This document shows, in pieces, positions 7,315-13,766 of a stretch of 22,864 nt of DNA; positions within the stretch are counted from its first letter, which is position 1; every line of letters starts with the position of its first letter. The notes beneath the pieces were generated by a model that was given only the letters and a program-made list of their open reading frames with translations, did not search any database and had not been told where the DNA came from. Source of the stretch: Candidatus Berkelbacteria bacterium (GTDB taxonomy: Bacteria > Patescibacteriota > UBA1384 > VFKW01); contig VFKW01000090.1 of NCBI GenBank assembly GCA_009885355.1, positions 1 through 22,864 of the forward strand, given 5' to 3'. Position numbers and translations under genes: made by a program.

Positions 7315-8493
7315 TTGTCAGACGGATACAAACTTATACTTAATAGTATATTATCTAAAATTATGTTTGGCGCTATTGTTATTACGTCATTTTTTCCAGG
7401 CGTCATTCATGCGGCTACTTTGAGCGAGCTAGAAAAGCAGCAAGCCCAAGTACAAGCTAAAGCCGATGCTTTAAAGCAACAGGCGACCATAAAGCAAACA
7501 AAGATTAGTAATATTAATGACTTGCTGGAAAGCTTAAAACAGCAAATTAATTCTTATCAAACGCAGGTTACATCTACTCAAAAAGATAACAGCCAAACGG
7601 CGAACGATATTAGCCTTACTCAATCACAGATCGAAGCTGTTCAAGTAAAATTAGAAGATAATCAAGCAAAATTAGTTAAATCTATCCAAACGATATACGT
7701 TTTAGGACGACAGAGCTCGATTGAAATATTATTAAGCAACGATTCTCTTTCATCAGCAATGGCCAGACAAGAATATTTGACCGCCCTATCTAACAAGATT
7801 AAATCTATGGGGCAAGATATTCAAAATACAAAAAAAGAGATTAAAGACAAGCAAGATACATTGCAGCAAAAGCAGCAGAATTTAATAGCCAAAAAAGAAC
7901 AGCTCCTCTCCTATCAATCGACAATAGCGGCTCAAAAGAATCAGCAGAGTGTTTTATTAGATGGTGCTCAGTCAGAAAGAAATCAGATTTTAGCTGCCGC
8001 TAAGGATGCACAAAGCGAAGCCAATCAAGTATCAACTCAAATATATGCCCTTCGTGCCCAAATGTCTTCAAAAAGTCACGAAACTGTCAGTAGCAGCAAT
8101 AGCTCAGGTTATCCATATGCTAATTTAGTTCCGGATTCTATCGGCGATCCATGGGGATTTTTGGTAAGAGAATGCACATCTTATGCTGCCTGGTATTTTA
8201 ACTCAGTCGAAGGTCGTTCCTGGAACCGAATCGCTGGGTATGGCGACGGTTGGGGCTGGAAGCATGCTGCCAGCGGGAACAGCTACAATACTCACTCAAC
8301 GCCTCAAGTCGGAGCGATTATCACATGGAGTAAGTCAAAAATCGCACCTTATGGGCATGTCGCGATCGTTATGAAAGTAAATGATGATGGGACCATTGAT
8401 GTGTCGGAATATAATTGGAACACGCCTTATGGTTACGGTTATCGATCGGAAGTTCGCCCAGGCGATTATGGATCTTATACATATATTTATTAG
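7315..8493 (+). CDS. Secreted coiled-coil CHAP-domain peptidoglycan hydrolase
   Basis: A 392-residue exported cell-wall hydrolase. Seen: a TTG start with a strong AGGAGGG five bases upstream, then a signal peptide ending near VIHA-AT (about residue 34). A long Gln/Lys/Ser-rich coiled coil (about 36-255), a short Ser-rich linker and a C-terminal CHAP domain (about 270-392) follow. The CHAP catalytic residues are visible: C287 in RECTSYAAW, H348 in YGHVAIV and N367 in EYNWN. The architecture is that of PcsB/CwlO-like division hydrolases, in which the coiled coil keeps the enzyme inactive until FtsEX acts. Placement at the end of a copper operon is unexpected; it may simply have been captured, or relate to envelope stress. 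Substrate bond not determinable. Confidence 0.87.
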   Translation: MSDGYKLILNSILSKIMFGAIVITSFFPGVIHAATLSELEKQQAQVQAKADALKQQATIKQTKISNINDLLESLKQQINSYQTQVTSTQKDNSQTANDISLTQSQIEAVQVKLEDNQAKLVKSIQTIYVLGRQSSIEILLSNDSLSSAMARQEYLTALSNKIKSMGQDIQNTKKEIKDKQDTLQQKQQNLIAKKEQLLSYQSTIAAQKNQQSVLLDGAQSERNQILAAAKDAQSEANQVSTQIYALRAQMSSKSHETVSSSNSSGYPYANLVPDSIGDPWGFLVRECTSYAAWYFNSVEGRSWNRIAGYGDGWGWKHAASGNSYNTHSTPQVGAIITWSKSKIAPYGHVAIVMKVNDDGTIDVSEYNWNTPYGYGYRSEVRPGDYGSYTYIY

Positions 8494-8504
8494 ATGGAGT
8501 AAAG

Positions 8505-8702
8505 ATGAAAAATTATATTATATACACAGCAATAGGGTTAATAGTAATTTTGACATTTTTTGTTTTTAAAATTTCATTTACCTACCTAATTTTGCTGGCC
8601 TGTCCTCTTTTGCATCTTGTCATGATGAAAGGAATGCATAAGAACCATACTGAAGAAGATAAAAACAATCCCGAGAACAAAGAAAACAAATCGTGTCACT
8701 AA
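8505..8702 (+). CDS. Small DUF2933-like membrane protein
   Basis: A 65-residue protein with two closely spaced hydrophobic stretches (about 4-20 and 24-40) and a charged, His-containing tail. The segment LLACPLLHLVMMKGMHKNH matches the DUF2933 style, in which a Cys-Pro and a His/Met cluster follow a membrane helix; this family is frequently found in copper-resistance loci. ATG start at 8505 with GGAG upstream, 11 bases after the CHAP stop; a longer in-frame extension back to 8415 would overlap the CHAP gene and has no ribosome-binding site. The last gene of the plus-strand operon, ending eight bases from the convergent DUF305 gene. Metal binding by the Met/His cluster is inference. Confidence 0.65.
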   Translation: MKNYIIYTAIGLIVILTFFVFKISFTYLILLACPLLHLVMMKGMHKNHTEEDKNNPENKENKSCH

Positions 8703-8710
8703 ATCTATAT

Positions 8711-9220
8711 TCATGGACCTAAGAAGTCTCTCAACTCTTTAACCTCCTTTTCCTGAGATGTGTTAATATTTTTTGATAAATTTCTAATTTCTTTGTGCCT
8801 TGTTACATTCTTAATAATCATTGACATTGAGATTGCTGATTTATGGTGCATAATCATTTGGGTAGCAAATTCACTATCAAGATCATTTCCGCTTAATTTA
8901 TTCAGTTGATTTAGCTCAGGCATACTTTCCGGCTTGGTCTTATACTCTATTCCGTACCAATCAAAATACCATTTTTGCATCTCTTTAATTTCTTCTTCTT
9001 GCGCCTTGATTATATTATTTGCTAAGCGTTTAAGATCTGGACTATTGCCTTTTTCAACTTCAATTTTAGCCATTTCGATTGCTTCTTGGTGGTGGGGGAT
9101 CATTTCTTCTAGAAAAACCCTATCTGCTTGGCTACATGGTCGAATCCAAAATTGAGAAATGAGCATCCCTACTATTATTCCCGTTATCCCAAATAATAAA
9201 GCTTGTCCAAAAAGTTTCAT
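8711..9220 (-). CDS. DUF305 ferritin-like protein, membrane-anchored
   Basis: A 169-residue protein with an N-terminal hydrophobic anchor (about 4-24) and a four-helix DUF305 domain. Both family signatures are seen: MIPHHQEAIEMAK (about 40-52) and, in the second half, MIMHHKSAISMSM. The paired His-His and Met residues are known or proposed copper-binding sites in this family, which is common in copper-resistance loci. Start taken at ATG 9220 with AAGGA upstream; an in-frame ATG 15 codons earlier lacks a ribosome-binding site. Convergent with the copper operon and divergent from a 46-residue membrane protein. Stops with TGA. Confidence 0.87.
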   Translation of the reverse strand: MKLFGQALLFGITGIIVGMLISQFWIRPCSQADRVFLEEMIPHHQEAIEMAKIEVEKGNSPDLKRLANNIIKAQEEEIKEMQKWYFDWYGIEYKTKPESMPELNQLNKLSGNDLDSEFATQMIMHHKSAISMSMIIKNVTRHKEIRNLSKNINTSQEKEVKELRDFLGP

Positions 9221-9398
9221 ATTAATCCTTATTGAAAGCCTATCAGAATAAATACAGCTAATCATTGGATAAATACTCAGTGAGTCCTGTCGGCTATATT
9301 CTTACTCCAAGCGCCAATTTTCCAATATGGATTGTTTGTGACAACCAATCTTTTTTTATACTATGTTGAGCGTATAATAAGATAGAAGGGAGTTAAAT

Positions 9399-9539
9399 AT
9401 GATGGGATTTGATTCGAATATGATGAATGGAAATAATGGGTCATTTTACGCGATCAGCGCATGGCTAACATATATCTTGTTTATAGTCTTGATTGTGATG
9501 GCTATAGTGGCACTTTGGAAATATATCAGTAAAAAGTAG
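9399..9539 (+). CDS. Small single-helix membrane protein (46 residues)
   Basis: A short gene encoding 46 residues. It starts Met-Met-Gly, continues with a Met/Asn-rich head (MMGFDSNMMNGNNGS), then one transmembrane helix (about 22-40) and a short basic tail. Support: AGAAGGGAG six bases before the ATG, and a TATACT (9357-9362) with a weak TTGTGA (9336-9341) upstream that could serve as promoter. The Met-rich head fits the copper theme of the neighbours but is not proof of copper binding. No family recognised. Followed seven bases later by a Cys-rich ORF. Confidence 0.6.
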   Translation: MMGFDSNMMNGNNGSFYAISAWLTYILFIVLIVMAIVALWKYISKK

Positions 9540-9546
9540 GGGTAGT

Positions 9547-9783
9547 ATGAAAAATAATCATAAAATTAAACGAGGGCGTAATTGTAATTGCGAAAATAAT
9601 TGCTTGAAAAAAGTACGAGCATGGTTTCCCCCGTCGAGACCGACAAGAACACTACTCCGGGGAATAGCAGAGGTGGTTCGGTTATCTATTGAAACTGTGC
9701 ACTTCCTCCAATTTCCACGACTACTTACTCAACGTATTACTATAACGTTACTGGGCCAACGGTTCCAGAGCCATCTAATATAG
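9547..9783 (+). CDS. Chimeric ORF: Cys-rich start running into gene debris
   Basis: An open frame of 78 codons beginning MKNNHKIKRGRNCNCENNC, a short basic Cys-rich stretch (C13, C15, C19). From about 9620 onward the frame lies over DNA that reads, in another frame, as a decayed PEP-CTERM protein end. The first 25 or so codons may be the surviving start of a small metal-binding protein of the copper island; the remainder has no protein-like character (for example LLTQRITITLLGQRFQSHLI). The start has only a weak ribosome-binding site (GGGGTAGT). I treat this as a truncated and chimeric gene, probably not functional as written. Confidence 0.3.
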   Translation: MKNNHKIKRGRNCNCENNCLKKVRAWFPPSRPTRTLLRGIAEVVRLSIETVHFLQFPRLLTQRITITLLGQRFQSHLI

Positions 9784-9842
9784 CAGCATTAGCCGGTGGG
9801 ATCATCCCACTCGGTCTTGCCTATTGCAAACGAAAACATTAG
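9621..9842 (+). pseudogene. Relic of a PEP-CTERM protein gene (3' end only)
   Basis: In the frame that ends with TAG at 9840-9842 the sequence reads TDKNTTPGNSRGG, then an in-frame TGA (9690-9692), then NVTGPTVPEPSNIAALAGG and a basic KRKH end. This parallels the intact gene at 13767-14345, which has TDKSTVPG and ITGPTTPVPEPSSLLALAGG followed by RRKH. From 9762 the two copies align without gaps at an offset of 4503 bases through the stop and into an identical terminator. No start codon or signal peptide is present, and the internal stop confirms decay. It abuts the copper island and probably arrived by recombination with the downstream PEP-CTERM locus or a lost paralogue. Confidence 0.75.
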
Positions 9843-9900
9843 TTGACCTTCGGGTCAACTCAAAAAGCCCTCGGACTTCGTGTTCGCAGGGCTTTTTTTT
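9843..9900 (+). terminator. Tandem-hairpin intrinsic terminator (copy 1)
   Basis: TTGACC-ttcg-GGTCAA (9843-9858) is a UUCG-capped hairpin. A second hairpin with AAGCCCT paired to AGGGCTT follows, and then a run of T. The first 52 bases are identical to the terminator at 14346. Confidence 0.85.
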
Positions 9901-9916
9901 ATATTTATTCTCTGAA

Positions 9917-9981
9917 ATGATTTTTATTTAATTATTCCTTATCGCTAAACTTCAGGCCAAAAGTGAAGCGTCCCCGAATTC
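9917..9981 (+). repeat. 65-bp direct repeat, copy A (solo)
   Basis: Bases 9917-9981 are identical to 22224-22288, in the same orientation. Identity stops immediately after GAATTC. The element contains a small hairpin (CTTCA/TGAAG, within 9950-9967). Copy B runs directly into a transposase frame; copy A does not, and continues into unrelated sequence. Best explanation: a solo end of the same insertion element, or a shared recombination target. Confidence 0.8.
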
Positions 9982-10025
9982 ATTTACCCAAAAATTAGCC
10001 GTCGGGCACCAGAGCGTCGTTATTA

Positions 10026-10057
10026 ACAAATAACAGGCTTTTCAGCCTGTTATTTGT
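10026..10057. terminator. Perfect 13-bp hairpin, probable terminator of the DUF5667-like gene
   Basis: ACAAATAACAGGC (10026-10038) pairs perfectly with GCCTGTTATTTGT (10045-10057) around a 6-base loop. It lies 34 bases beyond the stop of the minus-strand gene at 10092. The following T-run on the minus strand is short, so it may act as a bidirectional or RNA-stabilising hairpin. Confidence 0.65.
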
Positions 10058-10091
10058 AACGAAATCTTTATTTAAATAGATCCATATTTCA

Positions 10092-11201
10092 TTAGCGAAT
10101 CTCGTTATCGGAAGCATCTTCGCTTTGATTTTCAGTCTCTTTCTCTTGAGCTTTTTTTAATTCCTCGCTTTTTTTTTCGATCTCTTTTTTTACGCTTTCA
10201 TCGGCCTTTTCGTTCTCTGTTTTAATTTTTTCAAGAAGCTGTTTTTTTGCCTCGATGTTTTTTTCATCTTTCTTTATTGCTTGCTCCAAAGCGTTTGGAT
10301 TGTCTTTCATTTTTACTGATAACTTAGCAACTTCCCTATCAATTTTCGCTTGAATGGCAGGTTTGGCTACATCAGGAACGCGAGTTAGTAGTTCTTGTAA
10401 AGTAACAAGATCATTTCTTTTTGAGGCTTCATCTGTCACTTCATCTAAAACATCCTCAGGTTCTTTTGAAACATCATCGAGCTCATCTTTTTCAATTTCA
10501 ATGATCACATCATCAAGTTCTTGATCGTCACTTTTTTTACTTAAATCATTAAGCACGTCCATTTTTCGAATAAACTTTTTATTCGCTTTTAATTCCTTGT
10601 CTTCCAATTTTTTAGAAATTTCATTAATTTTCTTAGTCAATTCATCCGGGGATAAATTTTCTTTAGTCAAAATTTCAGTAAGATCTTTAAGCGCCTCAGA
10701 GCGGACTTGTGTTATTTTGTCATTAAGTTTGCCAGTTGCCTTTAAATTTAGCGAGTCAAGGAGTGATACTTCCAATAATCGAGTATTTTCAATCTGACTC
10801 AAAATGTTTTGAACATCCGGATTACTAATATTCATGAATTGGCTTGTAATTTGATCTAAAGATGCCGAGGACGCACTGATTTGCTCATTATACGAATCAA
10901 TTAAAGTTGTAACTCGAGTCTGATCGCCCGCCTTTGCCGCTTCTCTTGCTTGCAGTAACGCTAGATTAGCTAACTCGAGTGATATTCTCGCTTTTTTAAT
11001 TTGTGAAAAAGTAAAAAATCTCATGATTTTTCGCTTGGAAATCTGCCAATAAGATGGGTCTGGGACTGAAAGATCAGAAGCCGTAATCTCTTGGGTGGTA
11101 GCAAGTGTGGCGCCACTCTGAGTCGTTGGCGTCGCTACTTGGGCGAAAGCCACTGAAAAGCTAAAGACAATTCCAATTAGAGTAATTACAAAAGATCGCA
11201 T
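10092..11201 (-). CDS. Secreted DUF5667-like protein with charged coiled-coil tail
   Basis: A 369-residue exported protein. Seen: a signal peptide (about 1-20, ending VAFA-Q), then a segment beginning PDPSYWQISKRKIMRFFTFS and an Ala/Leu-rich helical region resembling DUF5667 domains (about 47-125). These are common in secreted proteins of Patescibacteria and Actinobacteria. The remaining two thirds are highly charged Glu/Lys/Asp helices, with an acidic stretch around 230-260, likely coiled coil. Function is not known. The start is well supported by AAGGAGG six bases upstream and a promoter at 11230-11257. It stands alone on the minus strand between two recombination scars, with no obvious operon partner. 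Confidence 0.8.
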   Translation of the reverse strand: MRSFVITLIGIVFSFSVAFAQVATPTTQSGATLATTQEITASDLSVPDPSYWQISKRKIMRFFTFSQIKKARISLELANLALLQAREAAKAGDQTRVTTLIDSYNEQISASSASLDQITSQFMNISNPDVQNILSQIENTRLLEVSLLDSLNLKATGKLNDKITQVRSEALKDLTEILTKENLSPDELTKKINEISKKLEDKELKANKKFIRKMDVLNDLSKKSDDQELDDVIIEIEKDELDDVSKEPEDVLDEVTDEASKRNDLVTLQELLTRVPDVAKPAIQAKIDREVAKLSVKMKDNPNALEQAIKKDEKNIEAKKQLLEKIKTENEKADESVKKEIEKKSEELKKAQEKETENQSEDASDNEIR

Positions 11202-11229
11202 AGATTCCTCCTTAATTAATATCTATTTT

Positions 11230-11257
11230 ATTATAATCCTAATCTATCCATTTGCAA
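11230..11257 (-). promoter_or_regulatory. Promoter of the DUF5667-like gene
   Basis: On the minus strand, TTGCAA (11257-11252) and a perfect TATAAT (11235-11230) are separated by 16 bases, 29 bases before the start codon of the DUF5667-like gene. Confidence 0.6.
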
Positions 11258-11328
11258 CCGTAATATTTTATTAAATAAACCAGCCTCAAATATGGTATAG
11301 TTAAAATATATTAACGAAAGGAAATCAT

Positions 11329-11498
11329 GTGTTAGAAAAAGCCGCTAAGCTAAATGATTTATTAACCTACCAAGAAGGCTCCGTCGTCAGTCGGGCCTTT
11401 TGTCGGCTCAGAGGTCCATCATTGAGGATGCTATAACCCTACTCAAAGATGATGAGTATTGGAGAGGTATGAGGTTAAAACTTGGGATGGCGCATTAG
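11329..11498 (+). pseudogene. Gene relics: cupin-like 5' end joined to another gene's 3' end
   Basis: A GTG at 11329, behind AAAGGAAA, opens a 35-codon frame ending at 11436. Its start, LNDLLTYQEGSVVSR, resembles the N-terminus of small cupin-fold proteins, which continue with a further strand after VVSR. Here the frame instead goes to AFCRLRGPS and stops. In another frame, 11403-11498 reads SIIEDAITLLKDDEYWRGM and ends in TAG; this resembles the C-terminal tail of a glycosyltransferase-type gene. The segment therefore looks like two truncated genes fused by deletion. Family guesses are from residue pattern only. Confidence 0.4.
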
Positions 11499-11501
11499 AG
11501 A

Positions 11502-11529
11502 TTGTTGTTTTTGCTAGTTTTGTTATAAT
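11502..11529 (+). promoter_or_regulatory. Extended -10 promoter for the Panacea pair
   Basis: TTGTTG (11502-11507), a 16-base spacer and a perfect TATAAT (11524-11529) preceded by TGT, which forms an extended -10 element. It is 67 bases upstream of the ATG at 11596. Confidence 0.6.
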
Positions 11530-11595
11530 TAATAATGAAATGCGCTATGTTCTATTGTATTGTTTAGGGGTGGAGGGGAAAAGGGAGGAAATTTT

Positions 11596-12111
11596 ATGGA
11601 CAAAGTCAAGGATTTTTTAAATATGGTTTCGAATATCGGCAAACCCGATTCGAAAGCCCAAGAGGTAGCCTATTATTTCATATATAAAAATAATCAGGAC
11701 AAAAAAGGTCTAACGAACAAGAAACTACAAAAATTGCTTTATTACGCTCAAGCATGGAGTTTAGTAACAAGAAATAAAGTAATTTTTCATGAAGATATTG
11801 AAGCTTGGGTACACGGGCCGGCTATTCCAAGGATTTACATTCAGTTTAAGGACTATGGTAGTAGTGAAATTATAAAAGAGATTGAAGAAACTTCTTTTTC
11901 GGATCTAAATATTGATGAAAAAAAATTATTAGATGAAATATGGCGTATTTATGGTAAATATGATGGATCTTATTTGGAAACGCTCTCTCACAGTGAAGAG
12001 CCATGGCAGGAAGCAAGAAAAGGATTAAGTGATTTTGAATCCTCAAACAACAAAATTTCAACTGATACAATGAAAAAATATTATGGCCAAAAAATTAAAA
12101 GATCCGAATAA
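11596..12111 (+). CDS. Panacea-domain (DUF4065, SocA-like) putative antitoxin
   Basis: A 171-residue cytoplasmic protein. The Panacea/DUF4065 pattern is clear: LTNKKLQKLLYYAQAW (about 39-54), then HEDIEAWVHGPAIPRIY (about 65-81) and a C-terminal SHSEEPWQEAR segment. Panacea domains are known as versatile antitoxin domains that neutralise unrelated toxins encoded beside them; SocA is a related proteolysis adaptor-antitoxin. Start chosen at ATG 11596, with GGGAGG eight bases upstream, rather than an in-frame TTG at 11560 that would put the ribosome-binding site inside the gene. Overlaps the next gene by 29 bases, the coupling expected of a toxin-antitoxin pair. Confidence 0.83.
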   Translation: MDKVKDFLNMVSNIGKPDSKAQEVAYYFIYKNNQDKKGLTNKKLQKLLYYAQAWSLVTRNKVIFHEDIEAWVHGPAIPRIYIQFKDYGSSEIIKEIEETSFSDLNIDEKKLLDEIWRIYGKYDGSYLETLSHSEEPWQEARKGLSDFESSNNKISTDTMKKYYGQKIKRSE

Positions 12112-12577
12112 GCATAAGGCACGAAAAGAAAAGGCAAGAGCTTTTAATTCTCAATTCTCCAAGCTTCCTTCAGGTGTCGCAGATATGCCGCAAGGTACAA
12201 TATTATCAGATGAAGTTGCAACTAACCCACTAATAGAGGAATTGGTTGATGATGGTAAGCATTATATTTTAGTATTTGACAAATATGAGTCTAAAGAATG
12301 CGAACTTTCCAAATTAAGCACACCTCAGGCAAAAAGTTTGATTAAAAAATTTCAGCAAATTACTAAATGTAACCCTAAACTATTACCCCAATCAGGTATT
12401 GTCAGAGATAATATTAATAATTCTGGATCATATAAGGGTTTGTTTCGAAATTTAAATCCAGATATAGAACTAAAGGAAACATCTTTGGCGGACTACGGCA
12501 GGATGTTTTTTTATATAGTTAATAGGTATTTTTGTGTAGTAGCAATCCAGTCAGCTCATAAAAATATTAATAACTAA
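12083..12577 (+). CDS. Putative toxin partner of the Panacea antitoxin, fold unknown
   Basis: A 164-residue basic protein starting inside the antitoxin gene (29-base overlap, no independent ribosome-binding site), so its translation is probably coupled. The N-terminus is very Lys/Arg-rich (MAKKLKDPNKHKARKEKAR). The middle has the pattern HYILVFDKYESKECELSKLS, then TPQAKSLIKKFQQITKC. The end, ADYGRMFFYIVNRYFCVVAI with a final SAHKNINN, reads as two beta strands and a His. This layout resembles small uncharacterised proteins found next to Panacea genes that end in a strand-strand-His motif. I cannot assign a catalytic mechanism. Toxin identity rests on position and overlap. A terminator follows at 12599. 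Confidence 0.55.
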   Translation: MAKKLKDPNKHKARKEKARAFNSQFSKLPSGVADMPQGTILSDEVATNPLIEELVDDGKHYILVFDKYESKECELSKLSTPQAKSLIKKFQQITKCNPKLLPQSGIVRDNINNSGSYKGLFRNLNPDIELKETSLADYGRMFFYIVNRYFCVVAIQSAHKNINN

Positions 12578-12598
12578 TGATGATGATAATGACAACTT

Positions 12599-12624
12599 AA
12601 AAGCATCTCTTAAGGTGCTTTTTT
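12599..12624 (+). terminator. Intrinsic terminator after the Panacea pair
   Basis: AAGCATCT (12601-12608) pairs with AGGTGCTT (12613-12620) through one G-U pair and a 4-base loop. A T-run follows, with As before the stem. Confidence 0.85.
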
Positions 12625-12718
12625 CGGTTCAGTGGGCTATGTGGGAACAAAGTTGAACTTATTGAAATGATGAATGAGTTCGTGGAGGTAATAAAAATAA
12701 AATTCTACCTACTTCTAC

Positions 12719-12747
12719 TTGATTTTTAACCTGTTTTGAGCTATAAT
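12719..12747 (+). promoter_or_regulatory. Promoter of the PEP-CTERM operon
   Basis: TTGATT (12719-12724), a 17-base spacer and a perfect TATAAT (12742-12747). Transcription would begin near 12754, giving a leader of about 114 bases before the ATG at 12868. Confidence 0.7.
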
Positions 12748-12753
12748 ACAGGC

Positions 12754-12867
12754 GGTTATTTAAAAAATGCTTTAGTGGTTGCTTTGAAGGCACTGGCTTT
12801 CAAATACAGCCACCGAAGCCATCGTTTACGATAGGACTTAGGTAGGTAAAAGGATGGTTCCATAAAG
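12754..12867 (+). promoter_or_regulatory. Structured 5' leader with alternative hairpins and a mini-ORF
   Basis: The leader can form competing hairpins: TTTGAA (12783-12788) with TTCAAA (12799-12804), or TGGCT (12794-12798) with AGCCA (12808-12812) inside GGC/GCC. CCATC (12819-12823) can also pair with GATGG (12853-12857), and ATCG/CGAT (12821-12832) forms a small stem. A four-codon mini-ORF (ATG GTT CCA TAA, 12854-12865) stands two bases before the real ATG. No known riboswitch class recognised. Confidence 0.4.
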
Positions 12868-13764
12868 ATGAAACTCGGAATTTTGATCGCAATGATTCTT
12901 CTAGTAGTACTACCGAGCTCCTGTTTTGCGCTCAACTACACCACAACCCAAGTTGGCTATGGCAATAAGCCATTTGCCTACAATCAAGGCGTAGTATGGG
13001 CTTCCGCCTATGACGGTACTTTTACATGGAATGCCCAGTCAAGTCAGATAACTAGAGTGGCAGATGCTGCGTTTTATGCAGTCGCGGACGGCAATCATGT
13101 CGTCATTGCCAGACCAGAAGGGTTAGTTTCTAACATCTACGGTCGTTTCTATGGAAGCTATGAAGGTGGCTACATGGACATGTCTAGAGATGATGTCGTG
13201 TGGGGTAGGAATCTCTGGAATCATACCTCAGGATTCAGTATCTTGCCTGGATATAACGGCGAAGCGCCACACATAGACAACGGACAGGTCTCTTTCGAAG
13301 AGGATATTTGGAACGGAGATATTCTTCACAGGAATATCACGTTAGCTCCGGCCGGATATGGTCAGGGTGAAATACCAACATATCGCTTAAGGCTAGACAG
13401 CGCTGGTGGGTTTTACTCAGCTACTCCTAGAAATGTTATTCAAAATGCGAGATTTGATTCGGGTAGGGTCGTATGGGGCGAACAGATCTATGCCTTAAAC
13501 TGGGAATCACCTGATTACAAGGGATATGAAATATACCTGTGGTCGCCTGAAGATGGCGTACAGTTACTTGCTGGTGGTCGAGGTGATCAACGCAACCCAA
13601 CCATTTGCGGGAATGTAATTACATGGCAGGATTACTCCAATACCGATAGTCATGGCGAGCCCGCGATAATGATTGCTCAACTTCAGTCTGTCCCCGAGCC
13701 GTCCAGTCTACTGGCACTTGGGACACTAGTCGCACCGCTTCTATTTCTGAAACGGAGAAGATAA
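12868..13764 (+). CDS. PEP-CTERM protein with TolB-like beta-propeller repeats
   Basis: A 298-residue exported protein with a signal peptide (about 1-21, ending SCFA-L). Beta-propeller-like repeats follow: DSGRVVWGEQIYALNW, then YEIYLWSPEDGVQLLAGG, then NPTICGNVITWQDYS, the sequence style of TolB-type blades. It ends in a classic PEP-CTERM signal: VPEPSS (about 275-280), a hydrophobic helix and terminal KRRR. PEP-CTERM tails are known to be cut by exosortases and are typical of exopolysaccharide-producing Gram-negatives; no exosortase is in the window. Base composition differs from the neighbours: 29 of the 60 bases from 13561 are G/C, against 9 of 60 from 16681 in the helicase gene. ATG start is set by the following signal peptide; the nearest AAGGA is 15 bases away. 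Probably acquired horizontally. Confidence 0.8.
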   Translation: MKLGILIAMILLVVLPSSCFALNYTTTQVGYGNKPFAYNQGVVWASAYDGTFTWNAQSSQITRVADAAFYAVADGNHVVIARPEGLVSNIYGRFYGSYEGGYMDMSRDDVVWGRNLWNHTSGFSILPGYNGEAPHIDNGQVSFEEDIWNGDILHRNITLAPAGYGQGEIPTYRLRLDSAGGFYSATPRNVIQNARFDSGRVVWGEQIYALNWESPDYKGYEIYLWSPEDGVQLLAGGRGDQRNPTICGNVITWQDYSNTDSHGEPAIMIAQLQSVPEPSSLLALGTLVAPLLFLKRRR

Positions 13765-13766
13765 GG

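Noticed and set aside
9690..9692. In-frame TGA in the PEP-CTERM relic as evidence for UGA-Gly recoding
   Set aside because: Other genes here end with TGA in tight, sensible contexts (the ATGA overlap at 6634-6637; the DUF305 and DUF3800 stops). Long genes have no in-frame TGA. The relic is simply decayed.
11375..11401. Terminator-like hairpin AAGGC-CCG / CGG-GCCTT with TTTT in the cupin relic
   Set aside because: The bases are explained by the cupin-like codons (EGSVVSR), the stem is interrupted and the T-run is only four long; it could be chance at a fusion junction.
12754..12867. c-di-GMP (GEMM-I) riboswitch in the PEP-CTERM leader
   Set aside because: The stretch AGGTAGG...GGATGG recalls the end of that class, but the conserved core GCAAAGC is absent and the stems do not fit.
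12868..12940. Lipoprotein signal (LPSSC) on the first PEP-CTERM protein
   Set aside because: Pro at the -3 position is not acceptable in a lipobox; an ordinary signal peptide cut after SCFA is more likely.
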